DNA of 22,256 nt, from contig KN882906.1 of assembly GCA_000934455.1 (NCBI GenBank), positions 1 through 22,256 of the forward strand, read 5' to 3'. The DNA comes from Apostichopus parvimensis. Its lineage: Eukaryota; Echinodermata; Holothuroidea; Aspidochirotida; Stichopodidae. Made by a program: the position numbers and the translations under genes. Positions 19,053 to 22,256 of this stretch are shown here, in pieces; the first letter of the stretch is position 1, and every line of letters begins with the position of its first letter. The notes under the pieces are model-generated. The model searched no databases. It was not told the origin of the DNA and saw only the letters and a list, made by a program, of their open reading frames with translations.

Positions 19053-21662
19053 GTGAGTTGAGTTTTAAATATACATTTCTTTCGAAACAAAATGTTTAAC
19101 ATTTCTGGTACAGTACTTCCAGAAATCTTGATTTGGTAAAATAAAAAAAGGTGATAACCTATTTTAGAAGACTGGTCTATTCGTATACATCGCTGCATTA
19201 AGGAAAACACATGATACCGTATTGGTTTGAAATTTAATTATGAATTTCATTTTGCAAAAGACAGTACTTACGAAAGTGTCACAATTATTTGCTTCAATTT
19301 TTACATACAGAATATTCTGTCTTCAGCATATACTGGCAACTGTGACGTGGATCATAGGCCTAGTTAAAACTAAATAACTATATCAACAATAACTATGATT
19401 CTCCACCCTCTAAACAACATTGATAACGTATATATTTATCCGTAGCACCCTTTTGGACGCATTCTTTTTGCGAAATAGTGTTTCAATTTGGTTTAATTTA
19501 AGCAGCCATTACTACCTTCCAAAATTCAAACTACGCACAGAATCGTTCAAAGTTTTACATCTAAATTTGCGTCAGTAACGGTACTATTTTCAGTTTCCTA
19601 TTTGACCAAAAAGGGTTTTCCTTCAATATGAAAGTGGTGCAATCTATCTGATAATTTTACTTTGCTAGTTTTAATAAAATAAGTATATAAAAATCAAATG
19701 TTCTAAATAATTTGCTTAATATTGGATTCAAAGCAGAGATGTGCCCATTGAATGAGAACTTATATCATGTTTGTTTATTAGTGTTGGTTGCATTGAATCA
19801 AACAACCTTAAGCAGTTCATATATTAGTTTTAGTCGTTATTATTATTAATTACTTTGGACATTAAGGAAATTGATTCAGTTACAACAATTTAAAAAATTA
19901 TCAATGAACATTGCTAGTTATTATCTTAGACAGAGAAACTTGGAGATAATGCATCGTCCTCAAGAAGCTATTTGTAGCTTAAAGCAAACCGAAGTTATAC
20001 ATGTCTCCCATACATCACCATATTATAAAAACAGATATGTGTATATTCATTTAATTAATGTTTTTTAGTTATGTCTTCTCTGGAACAAATTATCTTCTAA
20101 AAATCCCATTGTCATAAACATTTTGATAACGCTTATTTCGTAGTTTCTCCGTTACTTGAACTGATTGAGATATTTTTCTAATTTTAAATTTTTACATTCG
20201 TTTGAAATGTTTCATTAAGATATTTAGTCCCTTAGTTATTCCTATATCAACTTGGTTCCCAACGAAAGACTACTTAAATTAACTATGTGAAACTTTTTGG
20301 CAGAAATATTGGTCGATTTCATTTGGTTACAAATTGTTATCGTTTTCATTAAACATAACAATATTTTCATTGCAAATACTTTAATATTATTATACTTATA
20401 GTTATATATATAAGCGTTAATTGAAAAACGTTTGTTTAGTGACTTCAGGTAAGTTAAAATAAAGAAACTGAAGTACATAATTGAATGAAACATGGAAGAT
20501 ATCATTTCTTTTCCAAACAATAACGAGTAATTTATTTGATCATTTAAAAATTTGTATACAAATTTTAATATCCGAATTTCCTTCACAAGGTACCGAGTAT
20601 GTAAGTTAACAACTCGAAGAAGTATATCCCAGTTAGTAGGGTAATGGATTTAACATCCTAGAAAACATTTTCTTGTAGCATTCCTAAAACAAATTTTAAT
20701 TCCTCTGCAAACGAACGCAAGTATATGTCCCATTCAGTGAACACAACGTTTGATATTATTGGTAAACTAGCGTGAAATTTAACCCTATAATACTATAGCA
20801 AGAGTTACAACTAATATTTTCTTGTGGCAGATCGCACTGATAGTATAGATCATAGGTATGTCATACATCATATAACACTCCGTCAAGAATGACATTCTGT
20901 ACTTCTTCTAAAGTACTTTCTGATTTGAAATCAGGTTAAACATTTGATATTTTTTTTGTCGACGCAAGTAGTTGTTGCAACGTATTACGATATAGTGAAT
21001 GCATAATTTTGATTCTCTAAGTTTGAATAAACAATTTATAACAAGTCACCTTTTGCAACTGTTGTTGCAACTCTTAAATTATGTCAAACAAATATATTGC
21101 AGTGTTTATATGAAAAATGGATCAATGACTTCAATCTACTTAAAAAGCTTTCTTATATAAAGGAACGTATAGTTACTAGAACTACGTGTTTGAGAGGTTT
21201 ACGATCTTCTAATGGATTTCAACAAGAAGATACTTGACAATGCTAACAATAAGTAAACTGTTCTTGAAGTAAAACATTGATAACAAATATTTAAAATTTA
21301 TATTATTAACTTCATCTCTGATAATAGTATTGCAGATGTAAATTGGCCTTTTCTTAGTAGTTATCTAGTTTGTGTGAATTTTATTCATCACATTTTTAGG
21401 CAACGAGATCATTGCAGGCACATATTTTAGTCATTATCACCTCAACTGAATTTCATTTGGTCGACTTCTACGATAACTATCGATGTCTAGTAGCATTATT
21501 CTGATTCCAACTTGTTTGTCTTTTTATACAATATAAACCGATTTTAGAAACCGAAATTAATAAAGCGAATTAAGTTGTTTATTAACAGTAAACACTGTTT
21601 AAATATCAAATTTCATAATTATTAAATCGTTTTAAACTCACTTTTTCTTTCTTTTATTACAG
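19053..21662 (+). other. Gene C intron 1
   Basis: 2610 bases, paralogous to gene B intron 1, with extra stretches of about 94 bases (19438-19531) and 65 bases (about 19778-19842). Open frames inside (19871-20068 plus, 20242-20586 minus) are intronic and have no recognisable content. Confidence 0.8.
19438..19531. other. 94-base copy-specific insertion in gene C intron 1
   Basis: Absent from the matching point in gene B intron 1 (5763/5764). Bounded by AAC on both sides (19435-19437 and 19529-19531), which could be a 3-bp target duplication or microhomology at a deletion in the other copy. No terminal inverted repeats seen. Confidence 0.6.
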
Positions 21663-21708
21663 AATGCCCGACAAACTCCCCTCGGGGATAAAGACAGCAC
21701 AATTCCAC
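21663..21708 (+). CDS. Gene C exon 2: short linker
   Basis: 46 bases, same borders and phases as 7803-7848; encodes NARQTPLGDKDSTIP. Three base differences from gene B, all changing amino acids (E to G, I to K, K to T). The next exon would be expected roughly 300 bases past the window end. Confidence 0.8.
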
Positions 21709-22256
21709 GTATGTATTATTTTGCCATTAATATCCTAACAACTATTGTTACACTTTATAGCAAATTGTTTCAAACATATTTTTTTTTGTCGAATAAATGT
21801 ACATTTTTATGATATATTCTTACCCCAATCACATTATTTCATCTTCATAAACATATTTGTTTGTTAACTAAAAGCTCCACGAGGTTTGTCAACCCCTATG
21901 GAGGTTATTCTATAAAACATCAGTTTATTGTTCAGGAAAGAAGCATATATTTCCGTTGTTTAGCTTGGTGACTTTTTGTTTTGTTTTGTTTTCATTTATT
22001 TATATTAATTACGAAACTACAATTGTTGTCAAATTCTGAGTAAAATGAATTTGAGCAGCTCGAAAATATTTAAAAACACATTAATTTAATATCGTGTGGA
22101 CACACACAGCGTTTTTCTCCATATTTATCATGTTATGCGATATTAATGTTGATTCTGACCAAATACTGTTATGAACATAATAACTCTCGTTACATCAAGA
22201 AATCAATCATGTGCCACGCTGATGAGAATTTTACTACAAAAATTAACATTGCATTG
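21709..22256 (+). other. Gene C intron 2, partial
   Basis: Paralogous to gene B intron 2 up to about 8442; it runs off the window. Nothing recognised apart from the (gtttt)n run. Confidence 0.7.

Larger units (their letters stand above)
13413..22256 (+). repeat. Tandem gene-unit duplication, right copy
   Basis: Right partner of 1-8442. Both copies run to the window edges, so neither outer boundary of the duplication is visible and more units may lie on either side. Confidence 0.93.

Noticed and set aside
20242..20586. 114-codon minus-strand frame in gene C intron 1
   Set aside because: AT-rich, Lys/Ile/Asn/Ser-dominated composition as expected by chance; no matching open frame was found in gene B intron 1.

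Overview
The window looks like AT-rich nuclear DNA from an invertebrate animal. Genes are split by introns with clean GT..AG borders, non-coding DNA is long and AT-rich, and there is one 300-base run of N. All recognisable coding sequence belongs to secreted fibrinogen-related proteins (FReD or FREP family; lectin-like immune recognition proteins). The closest remembered match in plan and size is the fibrinogen-like protein A type of sea cucumbers, so an echinoderm is the best guess. That is inference from memory, not a search result; a mollusc or other marine invertebrate remains possible.

Layout: all genes are on the + strand and form a tandem array with a unit of about 13.4-13.8 kb. Gene A is represented only by its terminal exon (1-242). 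About 5.06 kb of 3' UTR and intergenic DNA follows. Gene B runs from its signal-peptide ATG at 5307 to its stop at 13673-13675, with eight visible exons and a gap. About 5.3 kb of paralogous intergenic DNA follows. Gene C starts at 18969 and leaves the window in its intron 2. Positions 1-8442 align along their whole length with 13413-22256.

Gene B is the centre of interest. It encodes a signal peptide, a short linker, the first two-thirds of a FReD (exons 3 and 4) without its Ca2+/ligand-pocket part, and then a cysteine-rich trypsin-inhibitor-like (TIL) exon. After the 300-N gap come a second A-type FReD exon, a second B-type exon and one shared terminal exon with the Ca2+ site and pocket. 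The inserted block (TIL plus second FReD front) starts and ends in phase 1. Skipping it would give a conventional single-FReD protein of 276 residues; including it gives a half-FReD/TIL/FReD protein of at least 471 residues plus whatever the gap hides.

The terminal exons of genes A and B differ far more than the flanking non-coding DNA, mostly by amino-acid replacements. A loop just before the GAWWY motif is unusually long in both and differs between them; in gene B it is a Tyr/Cys-rich stretch encoded by a TAT microsatellite. This fits a rapidly diversifying recognition gene cluster. The intergenic DNA contains a tRNA-Lys-like SINE relic in each copy, likely poly(A) signals, a conserved promoter-proximal block and several copy-specific insertions, but no other convincing gene.
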